A stretch of DNA of 64,000 nt from Ctena decussata (taxonomy: Eukaryota; Mollusca; Bivalvia; Lucinida; Lucinidae). Below, in pieces: positions 15,001-27,000 of this stretch (position 1 is its first letter; each line of letters starts with the position of its first letter). The DNA lies in assembly GCA_963989385.1 (NCBI GenBank), contig OZ022498.1, positions 3,107,501 through 3,171,500 of the forward strand, given 5' to 3'. The position numbers were made by a program, and so were the translations under genes. The notes beneath the pieces are model-generated. The model made no database searches and had not been told where the DNA came from. It saw only the letters and a program-made list of their open reading frames with translations.

Positions 15001-18000
15001 TTGCCGACTATCTTAGACTGGTCACTCCCTGAATTATATCAGGGACCAGTCTATATATTATAGGAAATCACCTACTTATTCCATATCGCGCACTTATGGA
15101 TAATTTTTAACGGGTGCAATTGACTCGCTAATCAGCAACTAATTACTTCAACGACAGTGGTTGACTTCGCCTAATTTCACGCATCTTGCCTTGGCTAGGA
15201 ACCCTGCGCAAGTGGCGTCGTAATTGTGCTTCTACCTGGGTTGGTATTAACCTGGAGATGTAATATGGTATCTCCAGGTGAGAAGTGGCTTTCATCCCAA
15301 ACAGTTGACTGCCGGACTTGAAGTGCCTTAAAATAACGAACTTACACTTAATACATTATAACAACATAATAACAATACGTAAGACCTGGGCCTGTCTTGG
15401 AAATACCATACAACGCCCTCGGCCGAGCATAACGCGCACACGCCAGTCGTGTCACTAGACATGCCACGGACTCTTCAAAATCTCACGCCCGGGCCGAGGA
15501 TCGAACCCGGGACCTTTCGATCTAAAGTCTTGCACTCTACCACGTCGCTATAAAAGCCGGCTTGTACCGCAAGGCAGTACAAGTGTATTATATACCTCAA
15601 CTATACCCTGTGACATTCTCCCTCTCCATATTGAATTCGTCCTCGAATTCTCAGGAGTTACAAGAATCACTGGAAATGAGACTTAAGGAGTTCTAATGCA
15701 CATGTGGGTTATTAAGGTTGGGCGCCATTTGTCACGGACTCTTAAAAAATCTCACGCCCGGGCCGAGGATCGAACCCGGGACCTTTCGATCTAAAGTCTC
15801 GCACTCTACCACGTCGCTATAAAAGCCGGCTTGTACCGCAAGGCAGTACAAGTGTATTATATACCTAAACTATACCCTGTGACAGACACAACTCGCGCAC
15901 ACCATGTAAAGCTAAAACTGTGCTTACCAATTCCGTCAATGAAGTAACGTAGATCCTACCACAAATGTGCGCCGAAGGATCGGACGTCAAACATTGTCAA
16001 GAAGTATACTGACGTCAATAGGTATCACCATGACATATCCCACATAAAACATGAATGATCAAAACAATGACTATTTTACATTAAATAGCATTACCAAAAT
16101 CTAACTTGCAGATGTATTAATTCACTTCTTTAAACAAAGTGTATGACCATTTGCCATAGAATATATCATTTAAATAGCTTAATAAGTGTATCTAACACAT
16201 TTGGGGTCATCACGTTTGATCATACATCATGACGCCAGTGATGTCATACCATATGACGTCATGAGTGAAGGAAAATCAAACGCATGACGACAAAATGCTA
16301 CCGTTATAACATAAGGAAAGAAACCTTAATGCGGTGCATGCTATGACGTCAATTGACGTCGAATATGTAAATTAGTTCCATTACAAATCAATCTAATTCT
16401 ATAGGCCACGTTTAAGTGCTGACGTCGCAATAACATGAATGCAACTGACGTCACTCGACGTCAAATATATGTACATCAATGCAACCTCCATCAGTGTTAC
16501 ATTTCCGTAATTTACAAAACTTCCTAAATTGCAACTTCCATGCGCAGCATGATCATTGTCATCATAATTAGTCGATACATTTTAAGCATACCATATCAAT
16601 CAGAAGTCACATTTTTCATTCTTCTCCAAATCTATTTTGAATAAATATAAAAAAAAACTTTACCTTTCAGATCTTATCAACTGAATCTAGGCAGTGTAAT
16701 ATCCTTTCTCATGGAATTTCAAGGCCACTTCTAAATTTGCCTTATAATCGACAATTATAAATAGTAAGTCAATAGCTTGGTTGTCTCACCTTAAAATCAT
16801 GCAACTCGCTTTTACAGTCAGCCAGCCATGTGGGTAAAGTAACCGCCTAAAATAGCTATACTGGAAAACTGGAAAATACAGTGAAATTATATTTCTTGAA
16901 ACGGGTGACAATTGATAACTTAGTCAAATAATGTCCTACACCCACAAAAATTATATTGGACCGTTTAGGAACACAAATTGAATCTAAATGAATGTTAGAA
17001 TACGTAAAAAATATTTCACCAACAAGTATCAAAAGCGGGAACTCTGCTAATGTGCACATACTGTATTGAGAGGAAAATACTTCGTTTAAAATACGATGCA
17101 CCAATTATTAATGCGTGACAAATAGCCACAATTTCCGTAAATGTTTTACTACCACAGTTACCCTAACAACTGTAGCCCTACTGATTGAACAGAATTAAAA
17201 GGAATTTCGACTTGACACAGTCGACGATCTGATCCATTTCGTAACAGAGAAAGCAGACAGAAATTCCCCATTATACCTCTATCATACAAAGTATGTCAGG
17301 GGTAAACGCTGGCACCACTGTCTTTCCTTTGTTCGTCTTGTCGACACACTTTACGAAACGTTTTAGTTAAACTGTTGGAACTTTGGCATTTTATTATTTT
17401 TCCTTAAATTCCAGGTTTTCTTTAATGAGACCGCTTGGTCTGCTTCGTAAAGGTAAATTATATTAGCCGATAGCTGCTGATGTTACGTATATACAACAAG
17501 CAGTTGAATTATTTGGGAATGAATTATAGGTTTATGTTTCACTCTTTTCTGTTGTCAGGATTAAATTTTATGCCATACTCCTCTCGAATTTTAGTGCGAT
17601 GACGCTATAAATTTGTTACCGTAGCAACTATGCGATTAGTAATGTTGTGCTTAATACCTTGGCATAATGACGTCTCTTAGACGTCAATATGAACTATCAG
17701 TTACCATGAAAACACATATATATATATGTGACGTCATTTATTTCAGAACATGGCAAATAGCGTATGCAATGCTCTCCAATTACATTACGACTTTAAATTG
17801 AAATTCTTTCAATAGAAACATTAAATTGTCCCAAACAAATGATTATTCTCAAGTCATTCAGTGCTTTGTTATATGTCAAAGACTTTGAAATGTGTATAAC
17901 TTGCATTATACGCTTGATTTTAATAGTCGGTTGCGTTAGTCTGGTGTACACATCGGTTTCCTATTCAGTTGCTCAAGTTACATTGCTGTTCATTAGAAGA

Positions 18001-21000
18001 CTCAGTAAAAAGTCCCTGTACTCCTTCTTTGATATGTACCTAGCTTCCAAAGAATCAGAAAACTGATCCTTCGTTAGTTCGGTAAACATGAAAGAATGGG
18101 ATTTTATTATTTTTGTTTTGTTATCAGCCCTGTTTTAGAAGATTTATGTTAACCCTTCATTATAGATGTCGACAATTGCCTATCAACACCTTGTGACAAT
18201 GGCGGTGCTTGTTCTGATACCCCTGCCAGTTTTAGTTGTGACTGTAGCGGGACTGGGTATGAAGGGGCTACATGTAGCAGCGGTAAGTTTGTTATTCGTT
18301 TATTTAATTTACTCATTTATCTGTAGCTTTAAAATGCATTTATGCACAATATCAGTATTTAATCATAAAGTTATTTCTTTATTACTTAAATCGATAGCAG
18401 TGCCACTGAAGGTGAGCGGTAACATCTGCTTTTTCAAACCGACACAATTACACATGTGTATGGTCTTCTCAATACAAACCGAAATGATGTGTCTATTATG
18501 GCTTTATATTGAGGAATTACGACATCGGTAATTAAGCACGTCTGAGAAAGTAACAGGCTATGTTTGCAAAAGATTCAGCTAGGGTTAATTAAGGTCTGAA
18601 TAGTAATGATCCTTTGGAAGCAAGGAATGCATCAAAGAACAGAACATAGCAGACACGGTTTAATTGAGTCTGTTCATGACCAGTAATTAATGTGCGACAC
18701 CAGCCACGACCCTAGCTACGGTTTAAACGGAACACTATTTTCAAAATAACTCGAATGAACTCAATGACCCAAAAGGACCAGAAAATATATTCTTGCACAC
18801 CGGATAGAAAATGCCATTCTTTTCACCTGGGATAAAAAAAATCTTATCTTACTCTGGTGTTCTGACCCAGGACCGGAAAAAATCACGAGCTGTCAATGCA
18901 TTGGTTGTATAGAAGCTCACGTACCTGCGTTGTCAAGTGACATTGGCATTTTAGATGATGACGTCACGAAGACAGCAAAAATGACGCCAGTTTCTGCACG
19001 CCAGTCGTTGACGTAAAGAGCCAAATGGCGGTCGTTGAAAGCGGCGCCTTCTTTCAAAATCAAATTGAAACCTCTCAAGCACTAGAATTATGCATTTATA
19101 AAATTCTGTTGTTAAAACAAAACGTGGTGATCCGTCACTCGGGATCACTGTTCGGCATCACGAGGCTTGCAGAGTGATGCCGAAAAGTGAGCCTCGTAAC
19201 GGATTTTTCTATCCACACCTCACGCCCATGATAGATACTTATGATCTGCACTATGATGATGTACGGGGAGATGTTTTACTGCCGCCACAAGGCACAAACT
19301 CCAGCTGCAGTGAAGATAAATAAGTTCTGAATAGTAAAATCCTTTTAAAGCCAGGAATACATCAAATAACAGAAAATAGCAGACTCGGTTTAAGTGAGTC
19401 TGTTCATGACCAGTAACTAAATGTGCGACACATGCCACGCCCCCTAGCACCGGCTTATGCGGAACAACTCAAATGAACTCAATGATCCCAAAGGTTCCCG
19501 CAGTACCTTTGTGGCTTAAGCGCCTCTCACATATGGTAATATGCAAAGGATATTTAACTTTTTCAGTGTAAGATCGAGGTCAGTGTCATAGACTAAGAAT
19601 TTGGGTTTTGTTAAAGTTTTCTGTTGGCATACTGTTTCATAATGATTGTGATGGGTCGTGTTAATACTGGAACTGCTGTTGGATACTAGATTGAGTTTTT
19701 ACTGATACTAGCCCCACTGTATTGGATGACCTTGAAGTCGAGATCATTTGTGTATACGTTTACTTTTAAGCACGTGCTTATATTTTTCTGACGACATATA
19801 ATTCTAATATGCAACAATGGATTCAGTTGATACAAGTACTTGGACTAATATTAGATAATGGTCAAGGGTTTTGATAAATCCACCTACCATACCACTTAGT
19901 ACTTTGAGGTAAAGGATATGGACTTAGATATCTTATCTGAAGTTTTTTTTCAGTTTTTTTTTATAATTTTATATACAAACTTATTTCTATGATAGTTTTT
20001 GTTTATAAACATGTTGAAAATATATGGATCTGCTATCCTGATGTTTTATGCAATATGTGTAACACTCCCCTATAGCGGCCTTCACGGCTATACCTACTTT
20101 TATTGGATCCGAAAAATTGCCCTCAGCTTTCTTTAACGATTTGAAACATCGATTGGCTTCCTGGTCCACGAGAAGGTTTCCTGATCCATCAGCGTATCAT
20201 CACATAAAACTAAAATTAATCAGGATAAAAAGGATGATGAATCAAAGAATGCTGATGAGGACTTAACAGAAACAACATATGAGCCGCGACACGAGAAAAC
20301 CAACAATGTGGTTGTGCGCCCAGCGCAGACTCAGATCAGCCTGGACATCCGCCCAGTCAGATCAGACTCTTCGTTAGCACTTAAACGGTAGCTAAGGGTC
20401 TAACCTATCTTCATGCGGACAGCGAAGACTCTGAACAGACTGGGCAGATGTCCGGGCTGATCTGAGTCTGCGCTGGGCGCACAACCACTTTGTTGGTTTT
20501 GTCTTGTCACGACTCGTATTGCGACACCTTTAGATCCCTCGGCAGTCAGTCAATACAACTGTAATACTGTAGCGATAAAAAAAACACACCAGTTGAACCC
20601 CGAATAGCAAAGCAAAGACGGGAAAGGCTCCGGCCCCAACATACTAAAATAAGAAGCTTTAAGACGAGACAATCATGTCACTGTACCGTGACAAAATCAA
20701 GTAAATGACATGCGCGCCCAGCTTAGAGTCAGGTCCCTCTTGGCATCCGCTCAGTCTGATCAGAGTCTTGTCTGTCCGAATAGAAATAGCTTATAGCCAT
20801 AGCTACCTCGTAGTGCACAGCGAAGACTCTGATCGTAGATTTCGCATGGTGCACATACCGGTTTTGTTGGTTTAGCCATGTCGTTGCTCAAGTAGTAACA
20901 AATCGCAAGAAGAAAGTCCAACGATATCAAGATACCCAGGAAAGGCTACAGTCTAAAAGCATATTCCACAAAAGAGAACTAAAGAATAAGAAGAGGAAAA

Positions 21001-24000
21001 AGTGCAGCTACACGACAAAACCAGCAAAGTGACACGTGCGCCAAGCGAAGACTCAGATCAGCCTGGGCAGCCACTCAGTCTGATCAGTTTTGTCAATGTG
21101 AGCTAAGAGTCTAAGTTTCCTCCATGAAGACAGCGAGTACTCTGATCCGACTTCGCGGAAGTCCAGGCTGATCTCAGTCTTTGCTGGGCGCTCATGCCAC
21201 TTTTTAGGTTTTTTCATGCTCTCTTCTTATTCTTTACGACAAACTTAAAAAACTTACACTAAATAAATTTTATCTGTTTCCATTTGAAACAAAAAACAAA
21301 ACAGGGATCAAAACTGTTAGCTATAGGGGAGAGTCGGGTAACTTCGGACAGCATGTAAATTCGGACAGTGACATTGTTTCCTTTATATGTCAGTTGTTTG
21401 GAACTAAAACAAAAAATAACTGGCCAAACAGTGAAAATCCTGATGGGACGGCTCATTATCAGCCGTCTCATCTGGATTTTCACTGTTTGCAGTGGTATGT
21501 CCGAATTTACCATCCTGTCCGAAATTACTGGCTCAAGTGCTGGAAATTTGGTATGAAGCATTGCCTGACGGACCTCTACGAAATTTGTTCAGATGGTGGC
21601 CTCAGGGTCTAAAATGGCCTCAACCCAGGTTCCTGGATTTGAATAATAGCAGTACATAGAAATATAAAAAATCGACTTATTCAGAACCACATGTCCCAGA
21701 TTCTTGAAATTTAGTATAAACCATTGCCTAGTTGTCCTTTACAAAAATTGGTTAAGTGGAGGTCCCGGCGTTCAAAATGGTCCTATCCCAGGGGCTCCTG
21801 GGTTTGAACATTCGAAATACATTGAAAAAGAATATTTAAAAAATCTTCTTCTTCGGAACCGCTAGTTTCAGACGCTTGAAATTTGGTATGAAGCATTGCC
21901 TGGTAGACCTCTACGAAGTTTATTCAAATGGTGGTCCCAGGGTCTAAAACGGACTGCGGCAGATGGTTTGGGTTCGACAATAAAACATCTTCTTCCCAAG
22001 AACTGCTTAAGACTGAGATGCTTGAAATTTAGTATATAGCATTGCCTAGCGGTTGTTTACAAGTTTATTCTATTCAAATTGTGGCCCTTGGGTCCAAAGT
22101 GGCCCCACTTCAGGATGTCCTGGCTTTGAACCATAGAAATTCATAGGAAAATATTTTAAAATTCTCTTCTTGAGAACAAATTTAACTCAGATGCTTGAAA
22201 TTTAGTATTGTTGAGGTTGAGTGAACAAAAATCTGTCCAAGGGGTCCAGGTTACCAACATGGCTGTTACACCCATTTACAGTAGACAACAAAAAATGCTC
22301 TTCTCCGGAACCAATTGACCAATGGCCTTAACACTTGGTATTAACCATTGAGTGCTGGAGTTCTACCAAGATTAATCAAATGATGTTCATAGGTTGACCC
22401 GACCTTCTTTACAGCAATATCACATTTGCTTTCTGTGTTGTGATATGGGAAAATCCTTCAACATAAGAGTTCATGGAAATTATAAAAGATTTTGGTGCAA
22501 AAGTAGATAAATACAGTCTGACAACTGAATGAGTACATGGGCATTTTTGAGTAATAGAGGTAAAGAGAATTCTTTGCTCTTTAACCAATATCTCTCATAT
22601 TTTGACAGTTTCAAACTATCAGGTTTGTTCAAATGATGAACCTAGTTTTACCTTTGGCCTTTTGATCAGGTGAGCGATTCAGGGCCTCATCCCCCCCCCC
22701 TTTTTTTTTTTCCTTTTTTTTCTACTTTGTCTTGATTTTCGCCATGTTTTATAAATTGCCGTAAATTCTACCTATGTTGTAGACATCAACGAATGTCTTT
22801 CAACACCATGTGACAACGGCGGTGCTTGTACTAATACAGCAGGAAGTTTTACGTGTGATTGTACTGGAACTGGGTTTGAAGGGGCTACATGTAGCAGCGG
22901 TGAGTGGAAATCGTGTGTATCATTTGCTGGTTTGTTCAGAATTGGATTAAAAATTACTAAATTGAATCACATCATTTGATATTAGTAAAAATGCTTTTTT
23001 TGGGTTTCTTTTCCTGGTCAATTAGATCATTTCATTTATTATGAATAGGTTTGCAAAAGAGTTGGGCTTTTATCTTAATTTGAAATTTTAAGAAGCATCT
23101 CATATTTCATTACCTTATGTGAAGATATACAGAAGTTATACATTTATATAAGAATACGAAAGGGGCGGCGCGCCCCTGACTTGCGCATGTAGGATGAAGT
23201 TTGTAAACGAGGTGGGCAAATACTAAATAGTTGAGATTTCCTTCGAAAAACGTTGCTGTCCGGGTTCTCTTATTTTGAAAAGCTGAATCTAGCGTTATGT
23301 TTTTATGTATTGGGTCTCGATTTTACCATTTTTTTATTAAGTGTAAATTCTTTATTTGTTGTAGACGTCAATGAGTGCCTTTCAACACCATGTGACAATG
23401 GCGGTGTTTGTTCTAATACAGCAGGCAGTTTTACGTGTGATTGTTCCGGAACTGGGTTTGAGGGGGCTACATGTACCAGCGGTGAGTAATGTGTATCACT
23501 TGCTGATTTATTCATGGTTGGATTGAAATTACAAAGTTATAAAATCATTACATTTGGAATGAGTATAATTCCATTTTTTTTTTGGCTTCTTTCCCTAGAC
23601 AGTTAGGATCAGCTTAAATATAATGAATAGTTTCGGAAATTGTGTTTGGCATTCATCTTAGTTTGTGACTATTATAAGCACTTCATTATGCATTACCTTC
23701 TGTGAAGCCACAAAGTATTTTTCCTTCGTTACACATGTATAAAATAATACAAAAGGGTTCCGCGGCACTCGATTGCACATCAAGGCTGAAGTTTGTAAAC
23801 AAGGTTGGCAAAATAATATAAATAAACTGTTTTCTCATGTAAGCGCTGCCACCCCGGTTCCCTTGTTTCAAACAGCCAAATCCGATTTTATTTGATTTTG
23901 TGTGCGTTTTTTTATGTCTTGATTGTCGCCTTGTTTTATATTAAGTTGTTGTAGTTCTCATGGTTTAGCATTTCATATTTCATTACCTTATGTGAAGTTA

Positions 24001-27000
24001 TACAGAATTTATACATTTATATAAGAATACGAAAGGGGCGGCGCGTCCCTGACTTGCGCATGTAAGATGAAGTTTGTAAACGAGGTGGGCAAATACTAAA
24101 TAGCTGAGGTTTTCCTTCGAAAAGCGTTGCTGTTCGGGTTCTCTTATTTTAAACAGCTGAATCTAGCGTCATGTGTTTTATGTATTGGGTCTCGATTTTA
24201 CCATTGTTTTATGAAGTGTATATTCTATATTTGTTGTAGACGTCAATGAGTGCCTTTCAACACCATGTGACAATGGCGGTGTTTGTTCTAATACAGCAGG
24301 CAGTTTTACGTGTGATTGTTCCGGAACTGGGTTTGAGGGGGCTACATGTACCAGCGGTGAGTAATGTGTATCACTTGCTGTTTTATTCATGGTTGGATTG
24401 AAATTTCAGAGTTATAAAATCATCACATTTGGAATGAGTATAATTCCATTTTTTGGTTTCTTTCCCTAGTCAGTTGGGATCACCTTATATATGATGAATA
24501 GCTTCAGAAATAGTGTTGGCTTTCATCTTAGTTTGTGACTATTATAAGCACTTCATTATGCATTACCTTATGTGAAAAGACACAAAGTATCGATCCATCG
24601 TTACACATGTATGAAATGATACAATAGGGTTCCGCGGCACTCGATTGCACATCAAGGCTGAAGTTTGTAAACAAGGGTGGCAAAATAAAATAGACTGTTT
24701 TCTCGGGTAAGCGCTTGTCATCTCGGTTCCCTTGTTTCAAACAGCCAAATCAGGTGTTATGTGTTTTTTTATGTGTGCGTTTTTTTTATGTTTTGATTGT
24801 CGCCATGTTTTATATTAAGTTAGTATAAATTCTAAATTTGTTGTAGACGTCAATGAGTGCCCTTCAACACCATGTGACAATGGCGGTGTTTGTTCCAATA
24901 CAGCAGGAAGTTTTACGTGTGATTGTTCCGGAACTGGGTTCCAAGGCGCAACATGCAGCAGCGGTGGGTATTTCTATTCGTTTGTATCATTTGCTGATTT
25001 ATTTTTGTCCTTTGAGATAAGTGGATGTAGTCTGAGAAATCAAACAATTTTGAGTGGTTGATACTATTATTCTAGATAATCACTTTTAAATCGATTGAAC
25101 CCTTTTTATACTAATCAGTCCTTGAATCGACTTCTTTTTGAAAATTAAGACATTTCAATATGCTTTTCTCTGGATTTCGTCACCAGAATTTGTCAGAGTC
25201 ACTGATGAGGCTTGTATAGCCGAATCTTCAAAGTATTGTCCATGTTCATTCTTTTGAATTTATTCTGCTCTAGGAGGAATTCTTTTTTTAAGATTATAGT
25301 TTGATATCACTGCAGCTGGTCTTGGGCCGTGTTGTAGCCATAAAACGTCCCCCCTTACACCATCCATAATGCAAATAGTATTTTGTTTTTGTCCTTTGAG
25401 ATCAGAGAATGTATTCCGAGAAATCAGAAAATATTTTTGATTGGTTTAGATATTTATTCTAGATCATCACTTTTTATAGTTTGGACCCATTCTGATACTA
25501 ATTAGCTCTTGAATCGACTGCCTTATTAAAATTTAGAACTTTCAGTATGCAGTATACCTTTCTCTGGATTTCGTAACTAGAATATGGAAGAGTCCCCGAT
25601 GAAGCCTGTATAGCCGAAACTCAGAAATATGGCCCCTGTTCCTTCTTTGAATGATTTCTCTGCTCCGGAAAGAACTCTGAAAATCTTAAATAAGTCCAGT
25701 TGCGTTTTTGGTTTTCTTTCAATCAACTCCCATTACTTCATCACTGCATCTTCTTTTGTATGCTCTGTGATGGCCGTAACGTATTCATAATTTCATAATT
25801 TCTTGCCAGTTGGGATCAATTGATTAATGATGAATAGTTTTGCAACTGAGTAAGATTTTTATCTTTATTTTGGGAATATCAGAAGCGTTTCATGTTGCGT
25901 AATACCTTATGTAAAAAAATGCACAGAAATACCGAGCCTCGTTATACCTCTATAAAATAAACTAAAAAAGCGGGCGATACGTCCATGAATTGCCCATTAA
26001 AGTGGGATCAATGCTTTTTTTGGGCCATCCGGGGACTGGAACACTCTGTCTGTCAAACCAACAGTCAGTGGGTACCTGCTTCGAATCAAGGAATGATAAG
26101 GCAGCGAAAATCTAGGAATGAGCTCCGCCGTCGATATTCTGTGCTCACGATTCAGTAGATTACTCATTTGGGCTAAAAATTTGAACAAGGACGGCAAAAA
26201 AAGCTCGGCTGATTTTTCGAGCAATTAGTACCATCCTGGTTCTCTTATTTTAAAACACCAAATCTAGTTGTATGGTCTTTCCGTCATTTAGTTACGATCT
26301 GTGCATTGTTTTATAAATAAGTGTTAATCCTACATTTGCTGTAGACGTGAACGAGTGCCCATCAACACCATGTGACAATGGCGGTGTTTGTTCCAATACA
26401 GTTGGAAGCTTTACATGTGATTGTTCTGGCACTGGGTTTGAAGGAGCAACATGTAGTAGCGGTGAGTTAATGGTTATAACTATCTTTGGCTGATTTATTC
26501 GGATTTAAAATTAGTAAGTAATGCGACCTTAAAATTAAATAAGTATACTTACATTTTTTTTTTTTTCAATCAATCATCTTAGGGTGACGCCGTGGTCGAG
26601 TGGTAAGAGTTAAACGGTTATGGTGTAGAAGGTCCCCGGAAGGTCGTGGGTTCATACCTGGATTGGCCATCCGGCGACTGGAAATCTCTTTTTTTCAATC
26701 CAGCAGTAAATTGGTACCTGTTTCGAATCAAAAAATGATGAGGCAGCGAAAATAGAGGAATAACCTTCGCCTTTCGTAGCTTTGCCCAGGATACAATAGG
26801 TCTCTCACACCCAGTGTCCCTACGACCATTAGGCTTTGGGGAACCTGTTACTATACCTCAGTTAACTGCCATATTATTTTATACTGCATCTAGCTTTCAG
26901 TGCTGTGTTGCGGACGAAAAATGAGCCGCGACGTTACAAAACCAACAATGTGGTTGTGCGTCCAGCGCAGACTCAGATCAGCCTGGGCATCCGCCCAGTC

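Larger units (their letters stand above)
7957..18165 (+). other. Intron 6, 10.2 kb, repeat-filled
   Basis: Contains the Penelope-like relic (8150-9940), a SINE, an intron module (10470-10800), a block paralogous to intron 12 (about 10320-12770 and 14415-18165), MITEs, a CTCACCTG element and two small tRNA-derived SINEs. No exon was found in it. 14410-15460 and 15890-17840 otherwise hold only AT-rich sequence with scattered gacgtc motifs. Confidence 0.7.
18283..22782 (+). other. Intron 7
   Basis: Holds a direct repeat of about 170 bp (18590-18775 and 19318-19485), three family-1 MITEs (20281-21219), a family-2 MITE (about 21325-21528) and a degenerate CTCACCTG-type repeat array (about 21540-22683, ending 'gatcaggtgagcgattcagg'). 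19500-20270 shows nothing recognisable. Confidence 0.65.

Noticed and set aside
15464..15884. Two tRNA genes on the minus strand
   Set aside because: Box A and box B are good but the acceptor stem does not close well, and the two copies have a common non-tRNA tail, as in SINEs.
18166..18531. 121-aa ORF starting at the first base of exon 7
   Set aside because: It reads the exon in the wrong frame and runs into the intron; the EGF frame is clear from the cysteines and splice sites.
23303..24390. Minus-strand ORFs of 70 aa opposite exons 9 and 10
   Set aside because: Shadow frames of the conserved EGF exon on the other strand.
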